Shown here: in pieces, positions 32,483 through 40,428 of the stretch
How the letters are laid out: each line of letters opens with the position of its first letter
Numbering within the stretch: position 1 is the first letter of the stretch
Assembly: GCF_900456975.1 (NCBI RefSeq)
Contig: NZ_UGYM01000002.1
Span: 2,108,001 to 2,172,000 of the forward strand
Length of the DNA: 64,000 nt
Source: Shewanella baltica
Lineage (GTDB): Bacteria; Pseudomonadota; Gammaproteobacteria; Enterobacterales; Shewanellaceae
Direction: 5' to 3'
Notes under the pieces: model-generated
The model's database searches: none
Told to the model about the DNA's origin: nothing
Seen by the model: only the letters and a program-made list of their open reading frames with translations
Made by a program: the position numbers and the translations under genes

Positions 32483-33106
32483 TTAGTTTTGGATATTTGC
32501 ATACCTTTGGGAAGCAGGTGCATTAACTAAACTGAGCCTATATTCCATATATTTTTTAACGGTTTTTGAATCACAATATTCAACAAGATCTTCCCAAAAC
32601 AATACGCCAACATCATCTTTGAAGTCCTTAATAAAACAGGCGTAACTACTACTCTCGTGCTTTTTCATTTTTATGGCTGACTTCCATTTAGTGGAACTTA
32701 CTAAAAGGCAAAAGTGTATTGTATATTTATAATACCTTTCTCTAATAGCGTTAATTCTTTTAAGATTACTCTTAATATCTTTCTCTATAGACCAATTAGT
32801 TAGGTATTTCGCTTCAATTGCGATCATTGTCTTTGATACTGGGTCATGAAGTAAAATATCCGCAAATTCCCCTCTGTCAGAGTCGATATCGAGTAAATAT
32901 GTATGATTATCAAAACTGATTGAAGGAGACTGCAAGGACACTGTTTTATTTAATTTTTTTGATAGGTAGCTATTTATCCACACTACACGCTCGTCGTATC
33001 CATCAATAAATTCATTAAAAAAATAACCAGCAAAGAACTTTGTATAGAGGTTCCGCTCTTTTTCTGATTCTAAAACACATGGCCCTGAATTAAAAATCAT
33101 ACGCAA
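32483..33106 (-). CDS. Cassette protein with a PD-(D/E)XK nuclease-like core
   Basis: The 207-residue product contains GEFADILLHDPVSKTMIAIEAKYL, with D83, E98 and K100 in the spacing of the PD-(D/E)XK nuclease active site. An aspartate-rich strand precedes it and a helical C-terminal half follows. The role is unknown, though such stand-alone nucleases in cassettes are often defence-related. The gene is on the minus strand like the other cassettes. Its stop codon TAA overlaps the core of its own attC site, which is occupied by the decayed group II intron. Low GC compared with the core. Confidence 0.65.
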   Translation of the reverse strand: MRMIFNSGPCVLESEKERNLYTKFFAGYFFNEFIDGYDERVVWINSYLSKKLNKTVSLQSPSISFDNHTYLLDIDSDRGEFADILLHDPVSKTMIAIEAKYLTNWSIEKDIKSNLKRINAIRERYYKYTIHFCLLVSSTKWKSAIKMKKHESSSYACFIKDFKDDVGVLFWEDLVEYCDSKTVKKYMEYRLSLVNAPASQRYANIQN

Positions 33107-33120
33107 TCCTAATTGTAAGA

Positions 33121-33217
33121 AACTAACGCTTTGCTAATTGGCTGCCAGCGTAACGTAGGCAGTCCAGTGGAGGACACGCTGTTTGTGGCCGGAATGAAAT
33201 TAAGCAACTTGTTAGGA
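33121..33217 (-). repeat. attC site
   Basis: Read on the minus strand it starts CCTAACAAGTTGCTTAATTTC, passes through GTGGCCGG, CACTGGACTGCC and GGCAGCC, and ends AATTAGCAAAGCGTTAG. Both ends are complementary (CTAACAAGTTGCTTAATT against AATTAGCAAAGCGTTAG, with bulges). It lies directly after the 33212-33457 cassette gene, whose stop codon is part of the core. It is very similar to the attC at 33462-33557. Confidence 0.85.
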
Positions 33218-33457
33218 GTTTTTCTGTCCGCCATGAATTAGCTCTTTATTGACCTCATTGATGAACGCCTCAACCACCTTTAGCGAAAGCCCACTTTTAT
33301 GGAAGTGGATTTTTGCCTGTTTTTCCTTATAACTGACTAGCTCTGCTTCGATTATTAATTCGTTATCGAGTGTGCATTCCAAGCTAAGTGTATCGAAGTC
33401 GTTAGCGCTTGTAACAACAAGGGTATATTTTCTTCCTTCAATTTCCATGTTACTCAA
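33212..33457 (-). CDS. Small cassette protein of unknown function
   Basis: This 81-residue protein has alternating polar and hydrophobic residues in the first 55 positions (KYTLVVTSANDFDTLSLECTL onward), suggesting beta strands, and a C-terminal helix (LKVVEAFINEVNKELI). Not recognised. It is a typical small, single-domain integron cassette product. Its start lies just inside the attC of the preceding cassette and its stop overlaps its own attC. The first ATG (MSNMEIEG) may be replaced by the second. Confidence 0.65.
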   Translation of the reverse strand: MSNMEIEGRKYTLVVTSANDFDTLSLECTLDNELIIEAELVSYKEKQAKIHFHKSGLSLKVVEAFINEVNKELIHGGQKNS

Positions 33458-33461
33458 GACT

Positions 33462-33557
33462 CCTAAGGCTTTGCTAATTGGCTGCCGCAGCGCAGCAAAG
33501 GCAGTCCAGTGAGGCCATACTTGTTGTGGCCGGAACGAAATTAAGCAACTTGTTATA
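33462..33557 (-). repeat. attC site
   Basis: The minus strand reads CTATAACAAGTTGCTTAATTTCG at the start and CAATTAGCAAAGCCTTAG at the end, with a long imperfect stem between. The final core has CTTAG instead of GTTAG. It follows the 33553-33903 gene. Its arms are nearly identical to those of the attC at 33121-33217, so these two cassettes share an attC type. Confidence 0.85.
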
Positions 33558-33903
33558 GGCCATTTGTATCAACCTTTTGCCCGCAATGAATACATACAAT
33601 TGAACCTGAAAACCAATGCCACACTACTTTATCCCTACTGCCACTTGAAGCAGGATGAGGAGGTTTAAAACCTTGAATAGTTAAACATTTACTGCAATGA
33701 GGGCAGCGATTAAAATACGCCAATATTGCGTGACATAATGCAGCAATAAAGAAAGCTCCAAACAAATATACAAGAATTGCAGCACTTGAGTTTGGATCAG
33801 CAAAAATCTTTAAATATGCCAAAGTGCTCAAAAGTGAAATTAGTATCGCCCAAGTAATAAAAACACTTAAGACATCTAGTTTCCCTAATGTCGATTTATT
33901 CAT
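33553..33903 (-). CDS. Cassette membrane protein with CxxC pairs
   Basis: The 116-residue product has two hydrophobic segments (about residues 10-32 and 41-62). These are followed by a cytoplasmic or periplasmic tail with two cysteine pairs, CPHCSKC (residue 68) and CIHCGQK (residue 104), a likely zinc ribbon or redox module. Not recognised. Cassette gene on the minus strand, with its attC overlapping the stop codon. Confidence 0.65.
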   Translation of the reverse strand: MNKSTLGKLDVLSVFITWAILISLLSTLAYLKIFADPNSSAAILVYLFGAFFIAALCHAILAYFNRCPHCSKCLTIQGFKPPHPASSGSRDKVVWHWFSGSIVCIHCGQKVDTNGL

Positions 33904-33920
33904 CCAACTTCCTTATGGCT

Positions 33921-33955
33921 TATAACGTCTTAGTATTTATGCGCTGCGCTGTTTA
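33921..33955 (-). repeat. Half attC site, truncated
   Basis: This matches one half of the attC at 37731-37790 (on the minus strand AAACAGCGCAGCGCATAAAT, then ACTAAGACGTTA). The other half is missing; instead a 254-bp block repeated at 40130 begins. This marks a rearrangement of the array. Confidence 0.7.
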
Positions 33956-34204
33956 CTTCATTAGACCAGTGAAAACGCGCACAGTTAACTATCTGTATGC
34001 AAAGAACTTATCAGCTTTTCATCAAATACACCATCCGGAAAAACGCGCATGCGCGTTTTCCAAACCTATCAACTAATTTGGCCGAAGTGTATCCAAATGA
34101 TTTTAAGGGGGTTTATTAATTTTAGGATGGATAAACGCGCAAACTAATGAGTTTAAAAACACTCAAAAGCATTGAAATTTAAATACGACTGTATACCCAT
34201 ACAT
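33951..34204. repeat. 254-bp block A, repeated at 40130-40385
   Basis: The two blocks align over their whole length in the same orientation, with shared stretches such as TCATTAGACCAGT, GGAACTTATCAGC-like segments, CAAATACACCATC and GAATACGACTGTATA-like ends. Each contains a perfect palindrome, here AAAACGCGCATGCGCGTTTT (34040-34059). Block A ends with CTGTATACCCATACAT, a degenerate SOS-box-like sequence. It codes for nothing I recognise. It could be an attI/promoter region of an integron or an unclassified repeat. Confidence 0.7.
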
Positions 34205-34414
34205 TGTTAGTCGCTTTACGGTAGGGCTATCTATTTGGTAAATAGATGAGATTTTGTAGGGTAATTCATTCGTCAGTTTTCGATTCACTAAATGAATGCT
34301 AGCAAGCTTTGGGGCATAAACGTGCCAGAACTGATCGGCCTGACACGAGTTTGGACAATTCCGAGTTAGGCCATTAGCCCAAATTAGTAAGTTTCAAATT
34401 AAAATTCCTATGGG
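34205..34414. other. Non-coding stretch with an attC-like segment
   Basis: No gene is seen. Around 34310-34380 the minus strand reads GCCTAACTCGGAATTGTCC, then later GGCACGTTTATGCC. This has an attC-like start core and a possible end core, so it may be a degenerate or short attC of a gene-less cassette. Confidence 0.35.
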
Positions 34415-34510
34415 CAAACGCCCGGCACACTGAGCAAATTTTTGATGGCGACTTTTTGCCACGCAAAAAAGTGACAGCGGAAATTTGTCCGGTGGAGCCG
34501 CTTGTTAAGC
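34415..34510 (-). repeat. attC site
   Basis: On the minus strand it starts GCTTAACAAGCGGCTCCACC and ends GTGCCGGGCGTTTG. The arms CCGGACAAATTT and AAATTTGCTCAGTGTGCCGG pair, with an AAAAAAGTG/CACTTTTTT-like centre. It lies directly after the 34513-35085 gene. Confidence 0.75.
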
Positions 34511-34512
34511 CT

Positions 34513-35085
34513 TTATTGCAACAACGAACGTAATAATGGTGCACGATAATCATTGTCTTTCTCGTTGAACTCTAGCTCTTTTGCAACAGTATCAATGTTT
34601 ATAAAAACCTCAGAGTAAAGATCTTCCTCACCGTCGGGATTAAAAAAGAACTTCATTTTGCATGGCAATTCATCAATCTTTTCGGGATTACAGGCAAGCC
34701 CAACAACTTGGGCATATACCTTTTCCGGAACAGATACATCGTTTACAGTTGCGCCGTACAAAGTAGCCAGTGACTTTATAAAATTTTCAGATTCAGAACC
34801 AGTGTTTCTGAAGAATGCCTCCCCCCAATAGAAGGCATCGTCAATGCCTTCCACCGCTTGCGGGTTCCAAGAGGGCAAAATCTCTATTGCAAACCCAACC
34901 TTATCGCCCTTCAGGTTGCCTTTTACGACAACCTGATATGAGCCAGATTCGAGTTTTTTTGAATTTGAGATCGTAAAGGTAAGATCAACAAAACCATCTT
35001 CCTCACCCACAATCACTTCTGGATAGTCTTTAGCGGAAGAAAAAACACTCCAAATCATTATTAGAATTCCTAAAAGGTATTTCAT
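34513..35085 (-). CDS. Exported cassette protein of unknown function
   Basis: The 190-residue product begins with a signal peptide (MKYLLGILIMIWSVFSSAKD, cleavage near SSA-KD). The mature part is acidic and mostly strand-like (SKKLESGSYQVVVKGNL), with two cysteines (CNPEKIDELPC) that could form a disulfide. It is probably periplasmic. I do not recognise a family. Cassette gene on the minus strand between two attC sites, the upstream one interrupted by the intact group II intron. Confidence 0.7.
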   Translation of the reverse strand: MKYLLGILIMIWSVFSSAKDYPEVIVGEEDGFVDLTFTISNSKKLESGSYQVVVKGNLKGDKVGFAIEILPSWNPQAVEGIDDAFYWGEAFFRNTGSESENFIKSLATLYGATVNDVSVPEKVYAQVVGLACNPEKIDELPCKMKFFFNPDGEEDLYSEVFINIDTVAKELEFNEKDNDYRAPLLRSLLQ

Positions 35086-35100
35086 GTGTACGCCTAGAGG

Positions 35101-35190
35101 CTTAACGCCTCAAACACCGGCTTGGTGAAGTTGGTGACTTTTTTGGAACAAAAAAGATGACAGCTTTACCAAGTCCGAGTGCTTTGACTT
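35101..35190 (-). repeat. attC site interrupted by the group II intron
   Basis: This is most of an attC whose end core reads GCGTTAAG on the minus strand. CTTGGTGAAG and CTTTACCAAG form the arms, around a GACTTTTTTGG/CAAAAAAGATG centre. Its start core (GTCTAA at the end of the 37140-37706 gene) lies on the far side of the intron. Joining 35190 to 37140 restores a continuous site reading CTTTGACTT...TTAGAC. Confidence 0.75.
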
Positions 35191-37139
35191 GTGTACGCCC
35201 AGCATGGGCATGAACTAATGAGGTGAAAGTCCTCTGTAGGAAGGTCACCGTTCAATAACATGCTGTTATTAAACGTTAACTACTAGCGAATGGCAAGGGC
35301 TTATCCGCGAGGATTGGTCTGAAGGAAGCCGCTAGCAAATTTGCGAGCTGATGAACAAGAACATCATATGAGGCGTAGGCTAGAGGTGAGTTGGCACAAG
35401 ACGACGAAACCACGTGATCTAATGGCCACCGTAAATGATGCAGCAGTGCAAAGAAAGTTCATGTTCTTATCTGGGGAGATCTGCTTAACACGCGATCGGT
35501 CAATAACCAGTAAGGCTCTGGTCTATTAAGTGCCTTGGCTTTTCAATCTCATCGACTGAAAAGAGCGAACCAGATGAAAACCGATAGCGCATGACGGGGT
35601 AACTCGGTATGTGATTAAGCAGAAGTCAGCAGACGGCATAGTAGCCCAACGCCCATCGTAATGGTTGGGATATGGTGAAGGCCTGAACATTTAGAAGAAG
35701 GAGGAGTCTTGTCAAACTTGTCGATACCCACTACGTCGCCAGACGATTACTATCGGCAGCGTATTGATATGCAACCGGCCTTCAACAGCGATTTATTCCA
35801 ACAACTACTCGAACCTGAAAATCTACACCGAGCTTGGCGTCAAGTTAAAGCCAATAAAGGCGCGGCTGGCATCGATGGCATGACTATCGAAGCCTTCCCG
35901 CTTTGGATGCAACAAGGCGGTTGGCAACGGTGTAAATCTCTACTGGAACGAGGTGAATATAACCCTTCAGCAGTCAGACGCGTAGAGATCGACAAACCCG
36001 ATGGCGGTAAACGCAAACTGGGTATCCCTAACGTCATTGATCGTGTGATACAGCAAGCTATTGCTCAAATTCTCACGCCGTTGTTTGACCCTTTCTTCTC
36101 GGCTAATAGCTTCGGCTTTAGACCGAATAGGAATGCCAAACAAGCGGTCTTGCAAGTCAGAGATATCATCAAACAGAAGCGCAAATTTGCCGTCGATGTT
36201 GATCTGTCCAAGTTCTTTGATCGAGTAAATCACGACCTGTTGATGACTCAATTGAGGATCAAGGTACAGGATAAGCGTCTGCTGGCGCTTATTGGTAAAT
36301 ACCTGCGAGCTGGTGTGATGGTCAACGACCAATTTGAAGCAAGCTTCGAAGGCGTGCCTCAAGGCGGCCCACTCTCGCCATTACTCTCTAACATTATGTT
36401 GGACAGTCTTGATAAAGAGCTGGAAAGCCGAGGGCACAAATTCGCCCGCTACGCGGACGACTTTATCATTTTGGTAAAGTCTATTCGAGCGGGAGAGCGG
36501 GTACTCAAGAGTATTACTCGCTACCTTGCCACTAAGCTAAAATTGGTTGTTAATGAACAGAAAAGCCAAGTGGTAGAGGTAGGTCAAAGCAAGTTCCTCG
36601 GTTTTACCTTTAACCGCGGGAAGATCCAGTGGCATGCTAAAACATTACACATTTTTAAACAAAAGATGAAACGCCTGACGAACCGAAATTGGGGCGTTAG
36701 CATGGGATATCAATTGTTTAAAGTACGGCAATACATGCAAGGCTGGATCAACTACTTTGGCATAGCCAACGCTTATCAAGGGTGTGTCGATTTAGACCAT
36801 TGGATCCGTCGTCGAGTGCGTATGTGCTACTGGCGTCAGTGGCGAAAACCGCGGACTAAGGTACAAAACTTACTTAAACGTGGCGTCAGGATCCAAGCTG
36901 CCGTTGCTTGTGGGATCACAAGTAAAGGCCCATGGCGGAGCTCGAAAACACCAGGAATACAGCAAGCGCTGAGTAATGAGTATCTTAAGAAAGCAGGATT
37001 GTATTCACTGAGAGATGGATGGATCGCGGTTCACTATCCGAACCAGAAAACAGGTTAGGCGTTCTAAATGAACCGCCCTGTGCGGAGCCGCATGCAGGGT
37101 GGTGTGGGGGCTGGAGGCTAGATACCTCCGGCTACCCGA
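35191..37139 (+). mobile_element. Group IIC intron inserted in an attC site
   Basis: It begins GTGTACGCCCAGCATGGGC and ends with the domain V/VI-like tract GTGCGGAGCCGCATGCAGGG ... CTCCGGCTACCCGA. It carries one maturase gene. Its orientation is opposite to the cassette genes and its 3' exon starts TTAG, the attC core, as for class C-attC introns. The exact 5' splice site is uncertain by one or two bases. About 520 bases of RNA structure precede the gene. Confidence 0.85.
35709..37058 (+). CDS. Group II intron reverse transcriptase/maturase
   Basis: The 449-residue protein copies intron RNA into DNA and helps splicing. The reverse transcriptase domain has KGAAGIDGMTIEAF (motif 1), FGFRPNRNAKQA, the QGGPLSPLLSNIMLD segment, and the catalytic RYADDFIIL (near residue 249). 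The maturase (X) domain follows, with YMQGWINYFGIANAY and the IRRRVRMCYWRQWRKPRTK segment, ending NQKTG. There is no endonuclease domain, typical of class C. The start is TTG 35709, preceded by a strong GGAGGAG element. Undamaged, unlike the copy at 29155. Confidence 0.93.
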   Translation: MSNLSIPTTSPDDYYRQRIDMQPAFNSDLFQQLLEPENLHRAWRQVKANKGAAGIDGMTIEAFPLWMQQGGWQRCKSLLERGEYNPSAVRRVEIDKPDGGKRKLGIPNVIDRVIQQAIAQILTPLFDPFFSANSFGFRPNRNAKQAVLQVRDIIKQKRKFAVDVDLSKFFDRVNHDLLMTQLRIKVQDKRLLALIGKYLRAGVMVNDQFEASFEGVPQGGPLSPLLSNIMLDSLDKELESRGHKFARYADDFIILVKSIRAGERVLKSITRYLATKLKLVVNEQKSQVVEVGQSKFLGFTFNRGKIQWHAKTLHIFKQKMKRLTNRNWGVSMGYQLFKVRQYMQGWINYFGIANAYQGCVDLDHWIRRRVRMCYWRQWRKPRTKVQNLLKRGVRIQAAVACGITSKGPWRSSKTPGIQQALSNEYLKKAGLYSLRDGWIAVHYPNQKTG

Positions 37140-37706
37140 TTAGACATATACCACCGAGTTTTTCTTAAACACTTCAAATACAGGAGACATAACGTCAAGT
37201 ATGTGGAAACCATATACCAACGCAACAGGCACTGAATTGTCGAACTTGAACATCGACTTGTTGTCGATTGGCACTGGATATTTAGGTGACCACTTAACTG
37301 AATCTGTTAGATGAGCCAACACAATTCTCAGAGCTTTTTCGTCACTTTCATATTTATGTAAGCCGAGCTCAAAAATGCCCGCTTCTTCGGCTAAATCAAC
37401 TAAATTGTGGCTTAGTTTCTGCCTATCTCCTAAGCCTTTTAGACGCACCTTGTCTCCATTAATTTGGAATTTCACTTTATCAGGGAACCTAGCAACAAGC
37501 ATGCCTTTGAAGCCATTTTCCAAGGCTATACCATAATGATAATGTGCGTTACCCCATAGGTCTTTAAATAAGTCTGAATTACCGATGGCCTCATCGTCAT
37601 CGAGCATTAACTTTAAAATTTTATCCGCAACTTTCTTTTGTATGAAGGCACACTTAAACCATTCATCAGGGTTCGAAGCTATATTGATATATTCTTGCTT
37701 TTCCAT
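37140..37706 (-). CDS. Cassette protein, possible HEPN-like domain
   Basis: This 188-residue protein of unknown function is mainly helical. GDRQKLSHNLVDLAEEAGI (near residue 93) gives an R-x4-H pattern and the HNLVDLAEEAG phrase seen in HEPN-type proteins, and AHYHYGIALENGFKGML precedes it. That is suggestive only, since the fold cannot be confirmed by eye. It is a cassette gene on the minus strand. Its stop codon TAA is the start of its attC core, where the group II intron begins on the other side. Confidence 0.65.
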   Translation of the reverse strand: MEKQEYINIASNPDEWFKCAFIQKKVADKILKLMLDDDEAIGNSDLFKDLWGNAHYHYGIALENGFKGMLVARFPDKVKFQINGDKVRLKGLGDRQKLSHNLVDLAEEAGIFELGLHKYESDEKALRIVLAHLTDSVKWSPKYPVPIDNKSMFKFDNSVPVALVYGFHILDVMSPVFEVFKKNSVVYV

Positions 37707-37730
37707 GGTGTGCCTAAACTTTCAAAAGAT

Positions 37731-37790
37731 GCCTAACGTCTTAGTATTTATGCGCTGCGCTGTTTGCAGGGCATAAATCGCTTGTTGGAC
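37731..37790 (-). repeat. attC site
   Basis: The minus strand reads CCAACAAGCGATTTATGCCC, CAAACAGCGCAGC, then GCATAAATACTAAGACGTTAGG. The arms GCGATTTATGCC and GGCATAAAT-type sequence pair to form a short attC of about 57 bases. It belongs to a cassette whose gene should lie to the right, but the IS91-type element is found there. Confidence 0.8.
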
Positions 37791-38069
37791 TTGGCCGCTG
37801 CCACATCCGTGTAAATGGGTATGAATAATGCTATAGGAATTTGCTTTTTTGCGGTAGCGGTTTTTTATACAGTTTGATGGGTAATCACTTGATATCGTTT
37901 TAGCTTTCTCATTCTTTTACGCTCACTTTCGACTGATTATTGACCTTGGTTGGCAGCATTTTGGCCCCAGATTCAGGCTAACACTCACACCCTATCCCCT
38001 CATAGGCTTAACCCCATAAGGTTGGCTGCTTTTCGCTGTCGGTCATTACGCGACGTCTTGAGGGAGTGG

Positions 38070-39188
38070 TTATCCTGACAGACGTACTGGCTGACTTTGG
38101 TTGTTAATCATCACTAATCTCTGCAGTCTTATCAGCCCAATAAACTGCAAATGACCTAACTGGCATTGCGGACATGACCACCAACAGTCCTCCTTAATCA
38201 AAGGACTCGCCAATACCACCTGCGGCTTACGTAGTTGCCGCTGGATAAGCGCGAGCTTTTTGCGGCGGCAAGCGTTGGCTAAAAAGCCAAAGTGCCTGAC
38301 TCGCATTAACCCTTTGGGCAACACATGCAATAAGTAACGGCGGATAAACTCATCACAGCTTAGCCGCATTTGCTTATGCTGCTGACCATCACGATAATCC
38401 TTGTAGTGAAAACTGACATGCTCTGCGGTCACGTCGGCAATTCTTGATTCATGCAGCATGCCTTTACGGGTATAACGCCCGAGATATTCCACCACGGTTT
38501 CGGCGCGGCTCAGACACGCTTTGCTGTAAACACACCACGGCTTTGCCATTAAGGTTTCAGCCGCAGGGATAGCCAGCTCATGTTGTCGCAGCGCCCGTAA
38601 TAACTTGGCCCGATACACGGTGGACAAGGCTCTAACCGGAAACAGATAATCCGTTTTCACGGCATGCCAATCCCCCTCTGACGTCACTACCCCGCCAGGA
38701 ATTAAGCAATGCAAGTGGATATGTTGACTCAAGGTTTGCCCCCACGTATGCAGCACCATAGTTCAACCCAATTGACCCTGAAGGTGTTTCCGTTTCATGC
38801 CAAACTGCGCAAGCGTCTGCCACACAGACTCAAACAGGGCGCTGTATAACGGCTTGGCAGCGTAGTGCGCCAAGATGTTCAACTCGTGGGGTAAGGTAAA
38901 GACCAAATGGAAATAGCGACAAGGCAAGACTTGCGCCTGCTGCGTAGCAATCCACGCTTGCGTCTGCCTTCCCTGACAACGAGGGCAATGCCGGTCACCA
39001 CAGGAGCAAAACACCTGCTGCTCATACTGGCAAGTATCACAACGCCAGTGCTGTATGCCTAAGGTTTGCGTGCGACACTGCTGAATATGCTGGCAGACTA
39101 AGGCTTGCTGTTCGGTCAGTTTATGCTGCTGTTGGTAGTGGGCTAAGTGCTGATGAAGGATATCGCTTAAATGGTAGGTGGTTGCCAT
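38070..39188 (-). pseudogene. IS91-family transposase with an internal stop codon
   Basis: The N-terminal part (39188 to 38763) has the zinc-binding segment CDTCQYEQQVFCSCGDRHCPRCQG and YFHLVFTLPHELN. The C-terminal part (38759 to 38070) has LHTWGQTLSQHIHLHCLIPGG with the HUH-like HIHLHC, and GRYTRKGMLHESRI. A TGA at 38763-38765 separates them in the same frame (QLG-stop-TMVLHTW), so one base change could explain it. Ends are otherwise complete. Replicative transposition from this copy is unlikely unless the stop is suppressed. Confidence 0.85.
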
Positions 39189-40021
39189 GGCATCCCCCCA
39201 AGACTTGCTAGCAAGTCACGCCCTTGATGACCCAATTCCGGCGACCAATGCAAGTAGCGCTCGGTAGACTTTATACTGTGATGACCAAGTTGGGCCTGTA
39301 ATTGATGAAGTGGCATACCCGCTTGTAATTGATGGGTCGCATAAGCATGCCTTAGGCTGTGTGGACTGCATGGCTTAGTGATACTCGCTAAGCGGGCCGC
39401 CTTCGCTAACGCTTTACGAAAGGTCGACTCATGCAGCGGATAAACCACATCATGATAGGTCGAGGCAAACAACCATTCGACGGGATGATACGCTTGCCAA
39501 TACTGACGCAACAGGGTGAGTAAAGTCGGTGAGAGTATCACCCAGCGGTCGCAGGCACCCTTGCCTTGACACACTTTGAGCAACTGCCGCTGCCCATCGA
39601 TATCAGCAACCTTAATATGGGTTAACTCACTGACACGCAAACCACAACCATAACACAGCGCCAACATGGCGCGTTGTTTCAGGTTTTGACAGTGGTACAG
39701 CAGTGCCGCGATATCTTGGCAACTAAGCAATTGCGGCAGCTTGTGTGGACGTTTAGGTAAACTCAACTGAACCGTAAAATCGCGCCCTAGGACATGTTCA
39801 TAGAAAAAATGAATGCCATTAAGCTGTAGCTTTAAGGTGGCTCTGGAATGATGTCGCTCAAGATTTAAGTAACGGAAATAAGCCGTAAGCTGCTCATCCG
39901 TAATGCTATCGAGCGGTTGGTTTGCATAGTGGGTGATGGCACGCAGATAAGCACTGCGTGTACGGGCCGAGTAACCACGTAAACTGATCTCATCATGGAA
40001 TTGTTGCAGAAGTGATGACAT
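39167..40021 (-). CDS. Tyrosine recombinase of the IS91-type element
   Basis: The 284-residue phage-integrase-type protein has an N-terminal SAM-like DNA-binding domain (FHDEISLRGYSARTRSAYLRAITHYA) and a catalytic domain: R in CGLRVSELTHIK, HSLRHAYATH (H-x-x-R), and LGHHSIKSTERYLHW with the tyrosine. Its end overlaps the transposase start by 22 bases, the usual arrangement of such two-gene IS91 relatives. It lacks the extra helix insertion of integron integrases, so it is not the integrase of the cassette array. Confidence 0.88.
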   Translation of the reverse strand: MSSLLQQFHDEISLRGYSARTRSAYLRAITHYANQPLDSITDEQLTAYFRYLNLERHHSRATLKLQLNGIHFFYEHVLGRDFTVQLSLPKRPHKLPQLLSCQDIAALLYHCQNLKQRAMLALCYGCGLRVSELTHIKVADIDGQRQLLKVCQGKGACDRWVILSPTLLTLLRQYWQAYHPVEWLFASTYHDVVYPLHESTFRKALAKAARLASITKPCSPHSLRHAYATHQLQAGMPLHQLQAQLGHHSIKSTERYLHWSPELGHQGRDLLASLGGMPWQPPTI

Positions 40022-40129
40022 GGTAGACCTCCTAGGTGAGGGATTATCCCTAGGAGTAAGTGTGGAACAGTGGTTCGCTTTGGGCTCCGCGCAGCGGCTT
40101 AGTTCAACATTTTATTAGTGCGCATGCGC

Positions 40130-40385
40130 GTTTACCTCATTAGACCAGTAAAAACGCGCACTGTTAATTACTTGTAATAAAAGGAACTTATCAGCTTTTT
40201 TTCAAATACACCATCTGGAAAAACGCGCATGCGCGTTTCCCAAACCTATTATCTGCTTAATGAAAAGTATAAGTAATTAATTTTAATGCTATTTATTTAA
40301 ACGAAAATGAGAAAACGCGCACGAATACAGGATGAAAATCGTTCAAAAATCCTTATAATTTGAATACGACTGTATAATTATCCAG
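40130..40385. repeat. 256-bp block B, repeated at 33951-34204
   Basis: This aligns end to end with block A. It contains the palindrome AAACGCGCATGCGCGTTT (40221-40238) and ends with a SOS-box match. It sits to the right of the minus-strand cassettes, where the attI site and integrase promoter of the integron would be expected. Confidence 0.7.
40370..40385. promoter_or_regulatory. SOS-box-like sequence
   Basis: CTGTATAATTATCCAG fits the LexA pattern CTG-N10-CAG with an AT-rich centre. It lies 40 bases before an ATG (40426/40429) that opens a 18-codon frame on the plus strand. Integron integrase promoters are known LexA targets. Confidence 0.5.
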
Positions 40386-40428
40386 TTTTTTGATGGGTAG
40401 TAGTGAATTACATCACACGGGTGTAATG

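Larger units (their letters stand above)
37950..40110 (-). mobile_element. IS91-family element with accessory tyrosine recombinase
   Basis: It contains a Y-type (HUH) IS91 transposase gene, broken by one stop, and an overlapping tyrosine recombinase gene upstream. A 28-bp hairpin CTCCTAGG...CCTAGGAG (40029-40056) lies just beyond the recombinase start, as expected near an element end. The edges are approximate, since I could not define ori and ter ends exactly. The left edge lies in 37800-38060 and the right edge near the TTAGTTCAAC at 40099. Confidence 0.7.

Noticed and set aside
35341..35529. Small gene in the 5' part of the intron
   Set aside because: It lies in the structured RNA part of the group II intron and has no plausible protein features.
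38763..38765. Selenocysteine codon in the IS91-type transposase
   Set aside because: No selenocysteine insertion hairpin is evident and the family does not use selenocysteine. A nonsense mutation is simpler.
39167..40021. Integron integrase
   Set aside because: The protein overlaps the IS91-type transposase, matches recombinases of such elements and lacks the extra helix region typical of integron integrases.
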